A stretch of 64,000 nt of DNA from Paralichthys olivaceus. Taxonomy: Eukaryota; Chordata; Actinopteri; Pleuronectiformes; Paralichthyidae. The notes beneath the pieces were generated by a model. That model made no database searches. It was not told the origin of the DNA and saw only the letters and a program-made list of their open reading frames with translations. Shown one piece after another: positions 63,181 to 64,000 of this stretch. Both the position numbers and the translations under genes were made by a program. Position 1 is the first letter of the stretch. Each line of letters begins with the position of its first letter. The stretch spans positions 25,879,458 to 25,943,457 of the forward strand of contig NC_091096.1 of NCBI RefSeq assembly GCF_024713975.1, given 5' to 3'.

Positions 63181-64000
63181 TTATGGTGCAGCTGGTGTAT
63201 TGCACATGATTCCAACAAGACTGGACTAGCTGTGTGTTTGTTCAAGTTGAGATGAAAACTGACTCATGACATGCTGAGGCAAGTTTAAAAAAAAAACTGA
63301 CAGAAACTAACGACACTGGACGATGAAGAAAACAAGATGAAACTACTGTGGGAATATTTACAATATTAAGGTCAAATCAGTATAGCCATATTCAAACAAC
63401 AGAGACAATTAGTAATTGAAATCTGTGAAAGCTCTTGATAAACAACATATTGTCTATACTGCAGAATCACAGGGAGTCCATTGAGAAAGGTAAAAAATAT
63501 CTTGCTTTTTAATTAAGGTTAATTCATTTAATTCCATTATAGATTATAAATACTTATTATTAGTCAAAATGGGAAATATCCCTCTTTTTCATGGACGGCT
63601 AACGCAACTGGGCTTTATTATTACGCTAGGCTAATTTGAAAGTTAATGTTAGTTCTGTTATGCTGATCACTTCTCTGCATGCATCTAACTACTTTCTTTA
63701 ACCTGGCACCAACACCTCACACACTCATCTCCACAAACTTAACACCTACATGTGATCTCAGCCACATGGTCTCACAACTCCAGGGGGCCTTTTGTCTTCA
63801 TAGTGGCCAGCCGCCATTTTGAATCTCAATCACTCACTCACACACACGCACACACATACATGCATACTCACATACACACCTGTATATAGTAAGTACACCT
63901 TTTGTTAGTTTTTGTGTTTATACTTTTATTATTCTCATAATAAATGTTTTTCTCTAAAACACGTCTTCATTAATGTTGCATAAGTATGAATTTTGCCAAC
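63181..64000. other. Non-coding DNA to window end
   Basis: AT-rich. Interrupted CA repeats lie at 63835-63880 and an AATAAA-type hexamer near 63940. RNase H, the expected continuation of the retroelement, was not found here. Confidence 0.5.

Overview
This window is chromosomal DNA from a ray-finned (teleost, probably percomorph) fish. The genes are split by GT-AG introns. The repeats are typical of teleost genomes: a Tc1-like transposon, a Ty3/gypsy-group retroelement with the unusual Gmr1 domain order, tRNA-derived SINEs, LINE 3' tails, TTAA-flanked miniature elements and many (CA)n microsatellites. Overall base composition is AT-rich, with short GC/CpG-rich islands at promoters.

Layout. 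1-3,400: non-coding, with a TTAA-type mobile element at 722 and CA microsatellites. 3,425-7,720: an lmo4-type LIM-only gene on the + strand. It has a GC-rich promoter, a non-coding first exon carrying a (CTG)8 tract and upstream ORFs, and four coding exons (159 aa). 7,720-36,400: about 29 kb with no convincing protein-coding gene. It holds islands rich in homeodomain-type TAATTA/ATTA sites that look like candidate enhancers, plus SINEs, a decayed LINE and MITEs. 36,420-37,900: a two-exon Bcl-2-family gene on the + strand (203 aa, BH3/BH1/BH2 and a C-terminal anchor). 38,430-41,340: a four-exon beta-tubulin gene on the - strand (445 aa), tail-to-tail with the Bcl-2-family gene. Its promoter is CCAAT-rich, and a second promoter-like CpG block lies inside intron 1. 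41,500-51,500: repeat-rich intergenic DNA. 51,687-54,240: a GLIPR2/GAPR-1-like CAP-domain gene on the - strand (173 aa), with a C-terminal CAAX-like box in place of the N-terminal myristoylation glycine of mammalian GAPR-1. 54,300-59,500: intergenic DNA with repeats. 59,560-63,180: a decayed Gmr1-like retroelement (gag knuckle, protease, integrase, then reverse transcriptase) joined to the 3' half of a decayed Tc1-like transposon. 63,181-64,000: non-coding.

The four host genes do not form a pathway. LMO4 is a nuclear LIM adaptor, the Bcl-2-family protein acts at mitochondrial or ER membranes, beta-tubulin is cytoskeletal, and the CAP protein is probably membrane-associated. Only the Bcl-2-family/tubulin pair is close enough (3' ends about 30 bp apart on the inferred poly(A) signals) to suggest transcriptional interference. 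The large gene-poor flank of lmo4 fits a developmental regulator with distant enhancers. No tRNA, rRNA or CRISPR features were found.
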